A stretch of DNA of 64,000 nt from Streptomyces sp. NBC_00513 (GCF_041431415.1 NZ_CP107845.1:4712001-4776000), one strand, 5' to 3'; positions 1 to 8,881 are shown, counted from the stretch's first letter. The notes: generated from the letters alone by a model not told the origin. A program made the numbers and translations.

Positions 1-2
1 TC

Positions 3-233
3 ACGATGGGACTCGGCCTGATCCTGTGGGTCACCGCCCTGCTGGGCCTCGGCAAGGCCGGCGCCCACTACCGCTGGGCGCTGTGCGCCCTGCGACCCGC
101 CGGACCCGCCGGGCGGTCCGCGTCGTACGGGCGACGGATCAGTCCCGGGGCGCCGGTGCGCCGATCAGCATCGACGGGGCGCCCGCCACGCGCGTCAGGA
201 ACACGGTCGCGGAGTTCGGGCCCTGCGGTTTGA
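3..233 (+). CDS. C-terminal end of an unidentified, probably membrane-associated protein (partial)
   Basis: This reading frame is open from the left edge and stops at 231-233. Third codon positions are almost all G or C up to about base 130, as expected for coding DNA of this organism. The first 25 visible residues are hydrophobic (GLGLILWVTALLGLG), like a transmembrane helix, followed by a basic, Pro-rich tail. If the frame is right, it overlaps the 3' end of the convergent methyltransferase gene by about 95 bases, and its last 30 or so residues are low in information. The start lies outside the window. I do not recognise the family. Confidence 0.35.
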   Translation, partial: TMGLGLILWVTALLGLGKAGAHYRWALCALRPAGPAGRSASYGRRISPGAPVRRSASTGRPPRASGTRSRSSGPAV

Positions 234-1317
234 CCTTCCTGCGCAGCTCCTCGGGCTCGATCGCCGAGCCCCGCTTCTTCACGGTCAGGACGCCCACCCC
301 GCGCTCGCGCAGCAGGGCCTTGAGCTTCTTGAGGCCGAAGGGCAGGACGTCGGTGATCTCGTACGCGGTCGCGTACGGGGTCGCGCGCAGCTCGTCGGCG
401 GTGATGTAAGCGATGGTCGGGTCGATGAGCCGGCCGTCCAGTTCCTCGGCGACCTCCGCGACCAGATGGGCGCGGATCACGGCGCCGTCGGGCTCGTACA
501 GCCAGCGCCCGACCGGTCCGGCCTCCGGGTCGGGCAACGGGTCGGCGGTCTCCAGCGCGCGCGGTCCGGGCAGCAGGGTGGCGCGCACGGTGCCGGGCGA
601 GGTCCCGAACCACAGCACCGCCTCCTTCACGTCGCCCTGGTCGGAGATCCACTCGGCCTCCGCCTCGGCGGGCACGGCCTCGTGCGGGATCCCGGGGGCG
701 ATCTTGATGGCCGCGTACCGTGCGGCCCGCGCGGCCTCCACGGCCCAGGAGAGCGGCGGCGAGTAGCCCTCGGGGTCGAAGATCCTCCCGCGGCCGCCGC
801 GCCGGGCCGGGTCGATGAAGACGGCGTCGTACCCGGTGGTGTCCACGTCCGTCACGTCGGCTTCCCGGACCTCGATCAGGTCCGCCAGCCCCAGCGCCTC
901 GGCGTTGGCCCGTGCCACGGCGACGGTCAGCGGGTCGTGGTCCACGGCCAGCACCCGGATCCCGAGGCGGGCCAGGGCCAGGGCGTCGCCGCCGATGCCG
1001 CAGCACAGGTCGGCGACGCCGCGCACGCCCAGGGCGGCGAGCCGCTCGGCGCGGTACCCGGCCACCGACGCGCGGGTGGCCATCTCGCCGCCGCCGGGCG
1101 TGAAGTACATCCGGAACGCGTCCTCGGCCCCGAACTTCGCGACGGCCCGCTGCCGCAGCCGGGCCTGACCGAGCGCGGCGGAGACCAGCGCGGCCGGGTG
1201 CTCGCGGCGCAGCCGGGTGGCGAGGGCGAGCTCCTGGGCGGGGTCGTGGTCGCGGAGCGAGGCGAGGAGGGCGTCGCCCTCGGGGGTGAGCAGTGCGGCG
1301 AAGTCTTCGGGGGTCAC
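139..1317 (-). CDS. class I SAM-dependent methyltransferase with THUMP-like C-terminal domain
   Basis: A predicted cytoplasmic methyltransferase of 392 residues. The SAM-binding motif I reads VADLCCGIGGDALALA and is followed by an acidic VDHDP strand end and a motif IV-like DPARRGGRGR. This is the arrangement of the actinobacterial THUMP-like domain methyltransferases related to RNA cap and trimethylguanosine synthases. The C-terminal 80 residues (LPFGLKKLKALLRERGVG, then a basic VKKRG) resemble the THUMP-like RNA-binding tail. I chose the GTG at 1317 (VTPEDFAALL) because homologues begin this way; the frame is open 45 codons further upstream without convincing coding character. It is divergent from the deacetylase gene, with about 90 bp between. 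The RNA substrate is unknown. Confidence 0.8.
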   Translation of the reverse strand: MTPEDFAALLTPEGDALLASLRDHDPAQELALATRLRREHPAALVSAALGQARLRQRAVAKFGAEDAFRMYFTPGGGEMATRASVAGYRAERLAALGVRGVADLCCGIGGDALALARLGIRVLAVDHDPLTVAVARANAEALGLADLIEVREADVTDVDTTGYDAVFIDPARRGGRGRIFDPEGYSPPLSWAVEAARAARYAAIKIAPGIPHEAVPAEAEAEWISDQGDVKEAVLWFGTSPGTVRATLLPGPRALETADPLPDPEAGPVGRWLYEPDGAVIRAHLVAEVAEELDGRLIDPTIAYITADELRATPYATAYEITDVLPFGLKKLKALLRERGVGVLTVKKRGSAIEPEELRRKVKPQGPNSATVFLTRVAGAPSMLIGAPAPRD

Positions 1318-1407
1318 CGGTTCATTGTGGGCCAGTCGATGGAAGGTCCGGATCCGGTCGAGGTGTCGCCGGGGACGCGCCGGGTGGTGCTGTAAGGATC
1401 CGGCGTT

Positions 1408-2343
1408 ATGCAGCCTGTACGACAAAAGGGAAATAAGACGCAACAAGGTCACCGGTCAGCGGCGCGTCCGCGCGGCCGGTACGGCGTGGCCCTCGCCGCG
1501 CTGCTGGTCGCCGCCCTCGGCACGGCGTGCAGCTCCACGGAATCGGGCCCCGCCACCAAGCCCAGGACCGGCGCCGAGGGCGCCGCGGGCGCACTCGTGA
1601 ACCCCGCCGAGCGGGCCAAGGCCGCCCAGCAGGCCCGGGTCGCCGCGGCGAAGCGCTGGGGCCTGGCGAAGGTCCCGCTGGTCGCGCCGGCGCCGCCCAA
1701 GGTGAAGCCGGAAATCACCACGCGGGACGGCTTCGAGGTCGAGGACCAGTCGGAGTACCCGCCGGTCTTCACCACGGTCCCCACCGAGGAGAAGGTCGTC
1801 TTCCTGACGGTCGACGACGGGGCCGAGAAGGACCCCGAGTTCCTGAAGATGATGAAGGAACTCAAGATCCCGTACACGGCGTTCCTCAGCGACTACGTCG
1901 TGAAGGACAACTACCCGTATTTCAAGGAGATGCAGGCCGCCGGCGTCACCCTGAACAACCACACGCTCAACCACCGCTACATGCCCGCGCTCTCCTACGA
2001 GCAGCAGCGCGAGGAGATCTGCGGCCAGCAGGACACGATCCAGAAGCAGTTCGGCAAGCGGCCGAGCCTCTTCCGGCCGCCGTACGGCAACTACAACCAG
2101 GACACGCTGCGCGCGGCCAAGTCCTGTGGCATCAAGGCGGTCCCGCTGTGGAACGCCGAGGCCTTCCCCAACCGCATGGACTGGCGCGAATGGGACCGGG
2201 ACCTGCACGCGGGCGACATCATCCTCACGCACTTCCGCGGCAAGGAGGACTGGAAGGCCACCATGACCGACATGGTGCGCCACACCCTGAAGACGGTCAC
2301 GGACAAGGGCTTCGCCATCGGCCGCCTGGAGGACTACGTCTGA
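1408..2343 (+). CDS. polysaccharide deacetylase family lipoprotein (first of a tandem pair)
   Basis: A 311-residue exported protein. A basic N-terminus, a hydrophobic stretch and the lipobox LGTAC (Cys near residue 41) predict a lipoprotein. After a Lys/Pro-rich spacer comes a NodB-type domain from about residue 130: motif 1 FLTVDDG, with Val where most family members have Phe (TFDDG); motif 2 NHTLNH with both metal-ligand His residues; motif 3 RPPYGNYN; motif 4 ILTHF. The Asp-Asp pair and His ligands are kept, so it is probably a metal-dependent de-N-acetylase acting on a cell-envelope glycan. It is about 45% like its neighbour at 2539, clearly a local duplication. The start is the ATG at 1408, with AAGGA nine bases upstream. 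Confidence 0.85.
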   Translation: MQPVRQKGNKTQQGHRSAARPRGRYGVALAALLVAALGTACSSTESGPATKPRTGAEGAAGALVNPAERAKAAQQARVAAAKRWGLAKVPLVAPAPPKVKPEITTRDGFEVEDQSEYPPVFTTVPTEEKVVFLTVDDGAEKDPEFLKMMKELKIPYTAFLSDYVVKDNYPYFKEMQAAGVTLNNHTLNHRYMPALSYEQQREEICGQQDTIQKQFGKRPSLFRPPYGNYNQDTLRAAKSCGIKAVPLWNAEAFPNRMDWREWDRDLHAGDIILTHFRGKEDWKATMTDMVRHTLKTVTDKGFAIGRLEDYV

Positions 2344-2405
2344 TCCCCGTCGTCTGATCCCCGTCGACCGATCGGCGTCGACCGATCCGCGTCGACCGAC
2401 GAGCG
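2341..2405 (+). repeat. degenerate 14-bp tandem repeat after the first deacetylase gene
   Basis: Starting at the stop codon, a unit close to CGATCSGCGTCGAC recurs about four times with drift (TGATCCCCGTCG, TGATCCCCGTCGAC, CGATCGGCGTCGAC, CGATCCGCGTCGAC). It lies between two paralogous genes and encodes nothing convincing. Confidence 0.6.
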
Positions 2406-2538
2406 GTACGCGTGCGGAATCCCTCCCCGCGGGGAAACCGGCTCCGCACGCCTCCGTCGTACCACCGGCACCGTGCGTTTCGGCCGCCCCGACTGGTCAT
2501 ATCAGCGGAATATCCCCATCCGGGTATAGATTCCGCAC

Positions 2539-3498
2539 GTGCGTATGACTTTCAAACACCCTTCCCGTACTGCTCCTTCAGGGGGCGCGCGTCACTTCGG
2601 CGGTCGTCCCCTCGGCCCCGCCGCCCGCCGAGGTCTGGCCGGGGCGCTCGCGGTCGGCGCCCTCGTGGCGTCGCTGGCGGGATGCGGCAACAGCGTGGAG
2701 CCCATCGAACGACTGGGCCGCAAGACCAAGCCGGAGACGGGTGCCGCCTCCCCGTCCGCCTCGGCCCCCGTGTCCAGTGCCCCCGCCGGAGCGCCCGCGA
2801 CACCGGAGCAGCCCTACCGGAAGTGGGGTCTGAAGGCCCCGGTCGCGTACGCGACCAAGCCGGCGCAGAAGCCCCGACTCCCCAAGCCCGCCCCGGGCAG
2901 GCCGGCGCTGGTGGACCGGATACCCGTGGCCCCCTCCGAGAAGGTCGTCTTCCTGACCTTCGACGACGGAGCGGAGAAGAACCCCGAGTTCCTGAAGATG
3001 GCGGCCGACCTGAAGCTGCCGATCGGCATGTTCCTCACGGACAACGTGGCCTCGTCCGACTACGGGCACTTTCAGGCCCTGCGCGACAACGGCAGCGGCA
3101 GCACGATCAACAACCACACCCTGACCCACCCCAACCTCCGGACCCTGTCCTACGCGGGGCAGAAGAAGGAGATATGCGGGCAGCAGGAACGCCTGGCGAA
3201 GCGGTTCGGCGCCAAGCCGACGCTCTTCCGGCCGCCGTTCGGCAACTACAACGACGACACCCTCAAGGCCGCCTCCGAGTGCGGCATATCGACGGTCGTC
3301 CTCTGGCGGGCGTCGATGCAGATCAACGACTTCCAGTACGCCGAGGGCTCCGCCCTCAAACCGGGCGACATCATCCTGGCCCACTTCCGCGGCCCCTCGG
3401 AGCTCAAGGGCTCCACCGAGATCGAGATGACGACCCGGATGCTCAAGCGCATCCAGGAGCAGGGCTACGCGATAGGCCGCCTGGAGGACTACCTGTAG
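2539..3498 (+). CDS. polysaccharide deacetylase family lipoprotein (second of the tandem pair)
   Basis: A 319-residue paralogue of the preceding gene. The signal region ends in the lipobox SLAGC, then a Pro/Ala-rich spacer. The NodB domain begins near residue 135: motif 1 FLTFDDGAEKNPEFLK (canonical TFDDG), motif 2 NHTLTH, motif 3 RPPFGNYN and motif 4 ILAHF. It is predicted to be membrane-anchored outside the cell and to remove acetyl groups from an envelope polysaccharide or peptidoglycan-linked sugar. The frame can start at GTG 2539 or ATG 2545 (two codons later); neither has a strong ribosome binding site. The 195-bp gap from the first copy, holding tandem repeats, suggests separate transcription. 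Confidence 0.85.
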   Translation: MRMTFKHPSRTAPSGGARHFGGRPLGPAARRGLAGALAVGALVASLAGCGNSVEPIERLGRKTKPETGAASPSASAPVSSAPAGAPATPEQPYRKWGLKAPVAYATKPAQKPRLPKPAPGRPALVDRIPVAPSEKVVFLTFDDGAEKNPEFLKMAADLKLPIGMFLTDNVASSDYGHFQALRDNGSGSTINNHTLTHPNLRTLSYAGQKKEICGQQERLAKRFGAKPTLFRPPFGNYNDDTLKAASECGISTVVLWRASMQINDFQYAEGSALKPGDIILAHFRGPSELKGSTEIEMTTRMLKRIQEQGYAIGRLEDYL

Positions 3499-3509
3499 GC
3501 GGACCCCAC

Positions 3510-3650
3510 GGGAACGGACCGCACGGAGCCGGACACCCGCGGGCGGGCCACGGCGGCCGACCACCCAAAGGCCGACCCACCCGCGGGCGGGCCACGCGGG
3601 AACGGACCGCACTCAGCCGGCTCGGGGCCGACCCACCCGCGGGTGGGCTA
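3510..3650. terminator. direct repeats and palindrome between convergent genes, probable bidirectional terminator
   Basis: GGGAACGGACCGCAC occurs at 3510 and again at 3598. A segment starting GGCCGACCCACCCGCGGG occurs at 3570 and 3626. The last copy contains the perfect palindrome CCCACCCGCGGGTGGG at 3632-3647. It lies exactly between the deacetylase and the convergent SEDS gene and can form GC-rich hairpins on either strand. Confidence 0.5.
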
Positions 3651-5084
3651 CCCGGGGGCGCCGGCCCCCGTCGTGGCCCGGTCCGCCGGGTCCGCCACCA
3701 CCACCGGGGTGATCGTCGTCTCCACCGGGCCGCGGGCGTCCGCCTCACGTTGGCGTTCCGCGCTGTCGCTGATCCGCAGCAGCAGGGCGATCATGATCCA
3801 GTTGGCCAGGAGCGACGAGCCGCCCTTCGCCAGGAACGGCAGCGCCTTGCCCGTCAGCGGGATCAGGCCCGTCACGCCGCCCGCCACCACGAAGACCTGG
3901 AGCGCCAGCGCCGCCGACAGGCCCACCGCCAGCAGCTTGCCGAACGGGTCGCGCGCGGCCAGCGCCATCCGCAGGCCCCGCTGGACGAGGAGCGCGTACA
4001 GGAGCAGTACCGCCATCACCCCGGCCAGGCCGAGTTCCTCGCCCACCGTGGTCAGGATGAAGTCGCTGCGCCCCGCGAACGCGATCAGTTCGGGGTGGCC
4101 CATGCCGAGACCGGTGCCGGTGACGCCGCCCGTGCCGAAGCTGAACAGCGCCTGCGCGGACTGGTCCGAGACGACCCCCGGCGGCCGGTCCTTCCAGTAG
4201 TAGGAGAGCGGATTCAGCCAGGCGGCCACCCGCCCCTTCACGTGCGGTTCGGTCGAGCCCACCACGAAGGCGCCGACCGAGGCCATCAGCACCCCGCAGA
4301 CGATCCAGCTGGTGCGCTCGGTGGCGACGTACAGCATGACCACGAACACGCCGAAGAAGATCAGCGACGTACCCAGGTCGCGTTCGAAGACGAGCACCAG
4401 CATGGACAGGATCCACACGGTGATGATCGGTCCGAGCTGTCGCATGGGGGGCAACCGGACGCCCAGGAACCGCCGGCCCGTCAGCGCCAGCGAGTCCCGG
4501 TGGATCACGAGGTAGCCCGCGAAGAAGATCGCGATCATGATCTTGACGAACTCGCCGGGCTGGAGCGAGAAGCCGCCGACGACGATCCAGCGCTTCGCGC
4601 CGTACGTGTCGGCCGGCGAGAACACCGGGGCGATCAACAGCACCAGCGCCACGGCCATCGTGATGTAGATGAACCGTTGCAGCAGCCGGTGGTCGCGCAG
4701 CAGCGCCACCACGAGGATGCAGGCGGCGACCCCGACCACCGTCCACAGCAGTTGGCCGGGGGCGTTCGCGTCCGAGTTGTACCGCTCGATGTACCCCTGG
4801 TCGAGCCGGTGGAGCAGGACCAGCCCCAGCCCGGTCAGCAGCATGGCGAGCGGGAAGATCAACGGATCCGCGTACGCCGCGAACCGGCGGATGCCCAGGT
4901 GCCCCACCAGCGACAGCAGCGACAGGCTGATGACGAAGCCGGTGAGGTTGCGCGGCAGCTCGTCGTTCATCGCCAGGCTCGCCGAGCAGTGGCCGAGCAC
5001 GGCGATGCCGACGACGAGGACGAGGAGGAACGCCTCGGTGCGGCGGCGCGCGCCCGCCTCCGTCAGGGGCCTCAGTCCACGCAC
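3648..5084 (-). CDS. FtsW/RodA/SpoVE-type (SEDS) protein
   Basis: A 478-residue polytopic membrane protein with about ten hydrophobic helices. SEDS hallmarks are visible: the FERDLGTSLIFFG segment with its conserved Arg-Asp, GTGGVTGTGLGMG, and FILTTVGEELGLAG in the second half. SEDS proteins polymerise glycan strands from lipid II, usually with a class B penicillin-binding protein; none is adjacent here. The GTG start at 5084 overlaps the stop codon of the upstream LytR-CpsA-Psr gene by 13 bp, so the two are co-transcribed and translationally coupled. That links glycan polymerisation with attachment of wall polymers. It could be a RodA or FtsW paralogue; position alone cannot decide. Confidence 0.85.
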   Translation of the reverse strand: MRGLRPLTEAGARRRTEAFLLVLVVGIAVLGHCSASLAMNDELPRNLTGFVISLSLLSLVGHLGIRRFAAYADPLIFPLAMLLTGLGLVLLHRLDQGYIERYNSDANAPGQLLWTVVGVAACILVVALLRDHRLLQRFIYITMAVALVLLIAPVFSPADTYGAKRWIVVGGFSLQPGEFVKIMIAIFFAGYLVIHRDSLALTGRRFLGVRLPPMRQLGPIITVWILSMLVLVFERDLGTSLIFFGVFVVMLYVATERTSWIVCGVLMASVGAFVVGSTEPHVKGRVAAWLNPLSYYWKDRPPGVVSDQSAQALFSFGTGGVTGTGLGMGHPELIAFAGRSDFILTTVGEELGLAGVMAVLLLYALLVQRGLRMALAARDPFGKLLAVGLSAALALQVFVVAGGVTGLIPLTGKALPFLAKGGSSLLANWIMIALLLRISDSAERQREADARGPVETTITPVVVADPADRATTGAGAPG

Positions 5085-6307
5085 GGGACGCCGCCACCGT
5101 CGATCTTCTCCGGCTGTGAGGGCCCGGGAGACGGCGGTGCGGGCGGAGGTGAAGACGGTGGGGCCGACGCGCCCGGTCCGGAGGGAGCGGCGCCCGGCGC
5201 GCTCGGACTCGCAGGGACCTTGGGCCCGATCTGCTCGGCAATGAGGCGCTTTATCTTCATATCATCTACGACGTTGATGTCCCCGTCATGGTTCCTTGCG
5301 AAGCCCTCGACGGGGAGTGTCGAGAATTGCACTTTCCCGCCGGACAGGTTCTTGGCCTGCTTCACGAACGACAGCAGATCCCAGCCGGCGTCGGTCACCA
5401 CGTCCTCCTTCGCCGCGTCGACAAGCCTGATCAACTTCACCGGGTCCGTGAAGGTGCCCGCCTCGTTCAGCTTCTTCGTCGCGCCCGCCAGAAACGCCTG
5501 CTGCCGCTTCGTCCGGTCCAGGTCACCGCCCGGCAGCCCGTGCCGCTGCCGCACGAAGGCCAGGGACTGCTGCCCGTTCAGCGTCTGCGGGCCTGCGGGG
5601 AAGTCCGCCCCGGAGTACCTGTCCTTCACCGCCTTGTTCAGACACACCGGCACCCCGCCCAGGGCCTCGGCCAAGTGGTGGAAACCGGCCAGGTTCAGCT
5701 CGGCGAAGTGATCGACCGGCACGCCCAGGAACGTCCGTACGGTCTCGATCTCGGCCTTGCGTCCCGCCTCCCGGCCCTCCCGCTCCAACCGTCGCCGGTC
5801 CTTGACCCCCTCGCCCGCGAGCTGTTCCTCGCGCAGCGCCTTCGCCCGTCCGTAGGCCTCCTTGATCTTGGCCTTGCCGGCGGCCGTGCCCGGCGCCCGG
5901 CCCGGCATCCCGCGCAGTTCCACGTAGTCGTCGCGCGGGATCGAGAACGCCCGGGCCCGGCTCCCGTCGCCGGGCACGTGGAGCAGGATCAGGGTGTTGG
6001 TGTTGTATCCGCCGATGTCGGAACTGCCCGCGTGCAGCTTGTCGAGGATCGAGGCCGGGAGCGGGTCGCCGTTCTGGTCGCGCCGGCTGTCCAACCCCAT
6101 GAGGAGGATGTTCGTGTCACCGTGCGCCGACTTCTCCGCTCCCTCCAGGGCCTTGGAACTGCCGATGCTCGACGACAGATCCCGGTAGACGTACCAGGCG
6201 GCGCCGCCGGCCAGGACCGTCAGCACACAGCCGGCGGTCAGCAGGGTGCGGCCGAGGCGGCGCCGCCTCGGCAGGCGGCGGCTGGTCTTCCTGCGGTGCG
6301 CGCTCAT
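5072..6307 (-). CDS. LytR-CpsA-Psr (LCP) family cell-wall polymer ligase
   Basis: A 411-residue type II membrane protein: very basic cytoplasmic start (RRLPRRRRLGR), one membrane helix near residues 22-45, then the LCP domain. The family motifs GLDSRRDQ, TNTLILLHV and FSIPRDDYVEL carry the acidic and Arg residues that bind the pyrophosphate of the lipid-linked donor. RQRHGLPGGDLDRTKRQQ matches the second conserved Arg block. LCP enzymes transfer teichoic acids or other glycopolymers to peptidoglycan. A Pro/Ser-rich C-terminal tail of about 45 residues is extra. The ATG at 6307 is the only sensible start. It precedes and overlaps the SEDS gene. Confidence 0.88.
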   Translation of the reverse strand: MSAHRRKTSRRLPRRRRLGRTLLTAGCVLTVLAGGAAWYVYRDLSSSIGSSKALEGAEKSAHGDTNILLMGLDSRRDQNGDPLPASILDKLHAGSSDIGGYNTNTLILLHVPGDGSRARAFSIPRDDYVELRGMPGRAPGTAAGKAKIKEAYGRAKALREEQLAGEGVKDRRRLEREGREAGRKAEIETVRTFLGVPVDHFAELNLAGFHHLAEALGGVPVCLNKAVKDRYSGADFPAGPQTLNGQQSLAFVRQRHGLPGGDLDRTKRQQAFLAGATKKLNEAGTFTDPVKLIRLVDAAKEDVVTDAGWDLLSFVKQAKNLSGGKVQFSTLPVEGFARNHDGDINVVDDMKIKRLIAEQIGPKVPASPSAPGAAPSGPGASAPPSSPPPAPPSPGPSQPEKIDGGGVPCVD

Positions 6308-6402
6308 GCCTGTCGATGCTGGGGGAGCCCCGCTGAAGGAAACCTGAGGATCCTGAAGCCGCCTTCAGGCCGGTCCTGCTCCGGGACCGGGGACGCCGCC
6401 TC

Positions 6403-7851
6403 TCAAGCCGGGCCGAAACCGTGCCCCGGGCCGAAACCGTGCCCCGGGCCGAAACCGTGCCCCGGGCCGAAACCGTGCCCCGGGCCGAAACCGTGCCCCG
6501 GGCCGGCTCCGGGACCCGGGATCCGGAGCACGAGGCGGGCGCCACCGCCCGGGGCGCTCGCCGCCCGGACGTCACCGCCGTGGGCGCGGGCGATCTCGCG
6601 GGCGATGGGCAGGCCCAGACCCGTGCCGCCGCTCGCCCGCCCCCGGTCCGCGTCCAGCCGGACGAACCGCGCGAACACCCGCTCCCGGTCCGCCTCCGCG
6701 ATCCCCGGGCCGTCGTCGGACACCTCCAGCACCCGCCACGCCCCGTCCGAGGCCGCCCGTACGACGACCCCCGCACGGGCGTGGCGCAGCGCGTTGTCCA
6801 CCAGGTTGGCCAGCGCCCGCTCCAGCCGCGCCGGATCCCCGTACCCGGGTACGGCCGCCCCCGCCTCCAGCCGTACCGGCACCCGGGGCGCCGGTCTGCG
6901 CGCCACGTCCTCCGCCGCCAGCAGTGCCAGGTCCAGCGGTTCGGACCGGGGCGGCGGACCGCCGTCGAGGCGGGCCAGCAGCAACAGGTCCGCCGCGATC
7001 CGCTGGAGCCGCTCGGTGTCGGCCAACGCGGCCGCCACCGAGGCCCGGTCGGGCCGGTCGAGGGCCACCTCCAGCCGGGACCGCACGGCCGCGAGGGGGT
7101 TGCGCAGCTCGTGCGAGGCGTCCGCCGTGAACTGCCGCTGCCGGGCGTCGGAACGCTCCAACCGGTCGAGGGTGTCGTTGACGGTCCGGGCGAGCCGCGC
7201 GATCTCGTCGGCCCCGCCCGGATCCGGGACCCGGCGACCCGGCTCGCTCGCGGTGACGGCCGCCAACCCGGTGCGGATCGCCGTGACCGGGCGCAGCGCC
7301 TGCCCCGTCACCCACCAGGCCAGCGCCGCCGCGAAGGCGATCAGCGGGGGCGCGCCGGCGAGCAGCCCGACCCCGATGGCCCCCGTCGCGTCGTCCACGT
7401 CGCGCAGGACGGTCATGGCGTACACGGTGTACGGGCCCTCGCCCCCGGGCGGCCCGGGGGAGCGGACCACCACCGCCACGCCCCGCTCCGAACCGGCGCG
7501 CCCCAAGGGCACCACGGCCGATCGGGAGTCCTCCCCGGCCGCCGGGCGCAGCCCGTAGAAGTCCGGGGTGCCGCGCGGATCCCGGCTGCCGGCGACGGTC
7601 CGCCCGGCCGCGTCCCGGACGAGGACCAGGTCCACCCCGCCCTCGGGCGCGGCCAGTCGGCCGCCGGGCGCCAGGGTCCGGGTGTCGAGCTGCGCGACGA
7701 CCTTCCGCGCGGCCAGCTCCGTGCGCCCGGTGGTGTTGTCGAGCAGGTTGGCCCGCAGCAGCGTGTACAGCCACAGCCCGCCGGCGCCGAGCACCGCGGC
7801 CATGGCGAGGGCGGCGGCCGCCGCCGCCCGGGCCCGGAGGGTCCTAACCAC
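6403..7851 (-). CDS. sensor histidine kinase with a repetitive Gly/His/Phe C-terminal tail
   Basis: A 482-residue membrane sensor kinase: helix 1 at about residues 8-33, an extracytoplasmic domain of about 130 residues, helix 2 at 163-185, HAMP, a HisKA box with phospho-accepting His247 (DASHELRNP), and a HATPase domain with NLVDNALRHA, DDGPGI and GGTGLGLPI. The final 33 residues are five-plus copies of a six-residue Gly-Pro-Gly-His-Gly-Phe unit, encoded by an 18-bp tandem repeat; the catalytic domain is complete before it. The GTG start at 7851 overlaps the stop of the response regulator gene by 8 bp, so the pair is one operon. The signal is unknown; the neighbouring envelope genes suggest cell-wall sensing. 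Confidence 0.9.
   Translation of the reverse strand: MVRTLRARAAAAAALAMAAVLGAGGLWLYTLLRANLLDNTTGRTELAARKVVAQLDTRTLAPGGRLAAPEGGVDLVLVRDAAGRTVAGSRDPRGTPDFYGLRPAAGEDSRSAVVPLGRAGSERGVAVVVRSPGPPGGEGPYTVYAMTVLRDVDDATGAIGVGLLAGAPPLIAFAAALAWWVTGQALRPVTAIRTGLAAVTASEPGRRVPDPGGADEIARLARTVNDTLDRLERSDARQRQFTADASHELRNPLAAVRSRLEVALDRPDRASVAAALADTERLQRIAADLLLLARLDGGPPPRSEPLDLALLAAEDVARRPAPRVPVRLEAGAAVPGYGDPARLERALANLVDNALRHARAGVVVRAASDGAWRVLEVSDDGPGIAEADRERVFARFVRLDADRGRASGGTGLGLPIAREIARAHGGDVRAASAPGGGARLVLRIPGPGAGPGHGFGPGHGFGPGHGFGPGHGFGPGHGFGPA
6408..6505 (+). repeat. 18-bp tandem repeat (minisatellite) at the 3' end of the sensor kinase gene
   Basis: The unit CCGGGCCGAAACCGTGCC repeats perfectly five times (6408, 6426, 6444, 6462, 6480) and then degrades into the coding body. 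Because 18 is a multiple of three, gain or loss of copies would lengthen or shorten the kinase tail by six residues without a frameshift. Confidence 0.95.
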
Positions 7852-8524
7852 CGTCGGGTGCCATCCGGTAGCCGGTCCCGTGCACGGTGAGGATGGAGCG
7901 GCGCCCGAACGGCGCGTCGATCTTCCGGCGCAGCGAGGACACGTACACCTCGACGATGTTCGGGTCGATGGCGTGCGGGACGTCCCAGACCTCGTCGAGG
8001 ATGTCCTGCTTGGCGACCGCCCGGCCCGGCTGCTGCATCAGGCAGGCGAGCACGCCGAGTTCGCGCGCGGTGAGTTCGATGTCCCGCTCGCCGCGCCGGC
8101 AGCGCCGCCCGGACGGATCCAGGACGAGATCGCCCGCCCGCAGGACGCCGACCCGCGGGGTGCCGGCGCGGCGGGCGAGCGCGCGCAGCCGCGCGGCCAG
8201 CACGACGAACGAGAACGGCTTGGTGAGGTAGTCGTCGGCGCCCGCGTCGAGCCCGTCGGCCTCGTCGTGCTCGCCGTCCTTGGCGGTCAGCATCAGGACG
8301 GGCGTGCGGTCGCCGTGGGCGCGCAGGCGGGTGCAGATCTCGTGGCCGCCGAGACCGGGGAGCATCAGGTCGAGGAGCACGGCGTCGTACGGGCCGCCGG
8401 TGAGCGCGAGGTCGAGGCCGCGGTGTCCGTCGTGGGCGACCTCGACCCAGTGACCGTCGGCGGACAGGCCGAGCCGCAGGGACTCGGCCAGCCCCTCTTC
8501 GTCTTCGACCACCAGGATGCGCAC
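7844..8524 (-). CDS. OmpR/PhoB-type response regulator
   Basis: 226 residues. The receiver domain (1-120) has the acidic pocket EDE near residue 8, the phospho-acceptor Asp52 (VLLDLMLPG), Thr (LMLTA) and Lys (LTKPF). The winged-helix DNA-binding domain (about 130-222) shows LTARELGVLACLMQQPG and the VYVSSLRRKID recognition helix. It overlaps the start of the histidine kinase gene, its evident partner. The ATG at 8524 is the first codon of a canonical MRILVVEDEEG start. Confidence 0.92.
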   Translation of the reverse strand: MRILVVEDEEGLAESLRLGLSADGHWVEVAHDGHRGLDLALTGGPYDAVLLDLMLPGLGGHEICTRLRAHGDRTPVLMLTAKDGEHDEADGLDAGADDYLTKPFSFVVLAARLRALARRAGTPRVGVLRAGDLVLDPSGRRCRRGERDIELTARELGVLACLMQQPGRAVAKQDILDEVWDVPHAIDPNIVEVYVSSLRRKIDAPFGRRSILTVHGTGYRMAPDGG

Positions 8525-8854
8525 GGCTCAAGCGTCACATATCGGTCGCCGGAGCCGATGTCGGGCCCGTAGCCGGGCCGGCGCAGGGGTGTCGGGCGAC
8601 CCTGAGACAGCCGGCGCCGGCGCCGGCGCGGTCGCGGAACCGGGCCGGACCTCCGGGCCCGGGCCGCGACAGGCCGCGCGGGCGAGGCCGCGCGGGTCCC
8701 GGAGGCCGAAGTCGAGGACGATCACGCCGAACGCCTGCCCGAGGGGCAAGTCGGGCGACTTCCGAGGGAGTCGGCACAGGGGCCCGGACGCCCCGCCCGC
8801 AGGGCCGGCGGGCTCCGGGCGGGCGGCTGGAAGCGCGCCTCGCCGAGAGGCAAA

Positions 8855-8881
8855 TTGGCACTCCGCTTGACCGAGTGCTAA
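8855..8881 (+). promoter_or_regulatory. CIRCE operator 1 (HrcA site) upstream of groES
   Basis: TTGGCACTC, nine bases, GAGTGCTAA. One mismatch to the consensus TTAGCACTC-N9-GAGTGCTAA. CIRCE is the binding site of the heat-shock repressor HrcA. It overlaps the -35 hexamer of the groES promoter. Confidence 0.93.

Noticed and set aside
2412..5711. Very long open frame on the plus strand crossing the deacetylase, SEDS and LCP genes
   Set aside because: It is out of frame or antisense to genes with clear domains; low-complexity Arg/Gly/Pro product caused by high GC.
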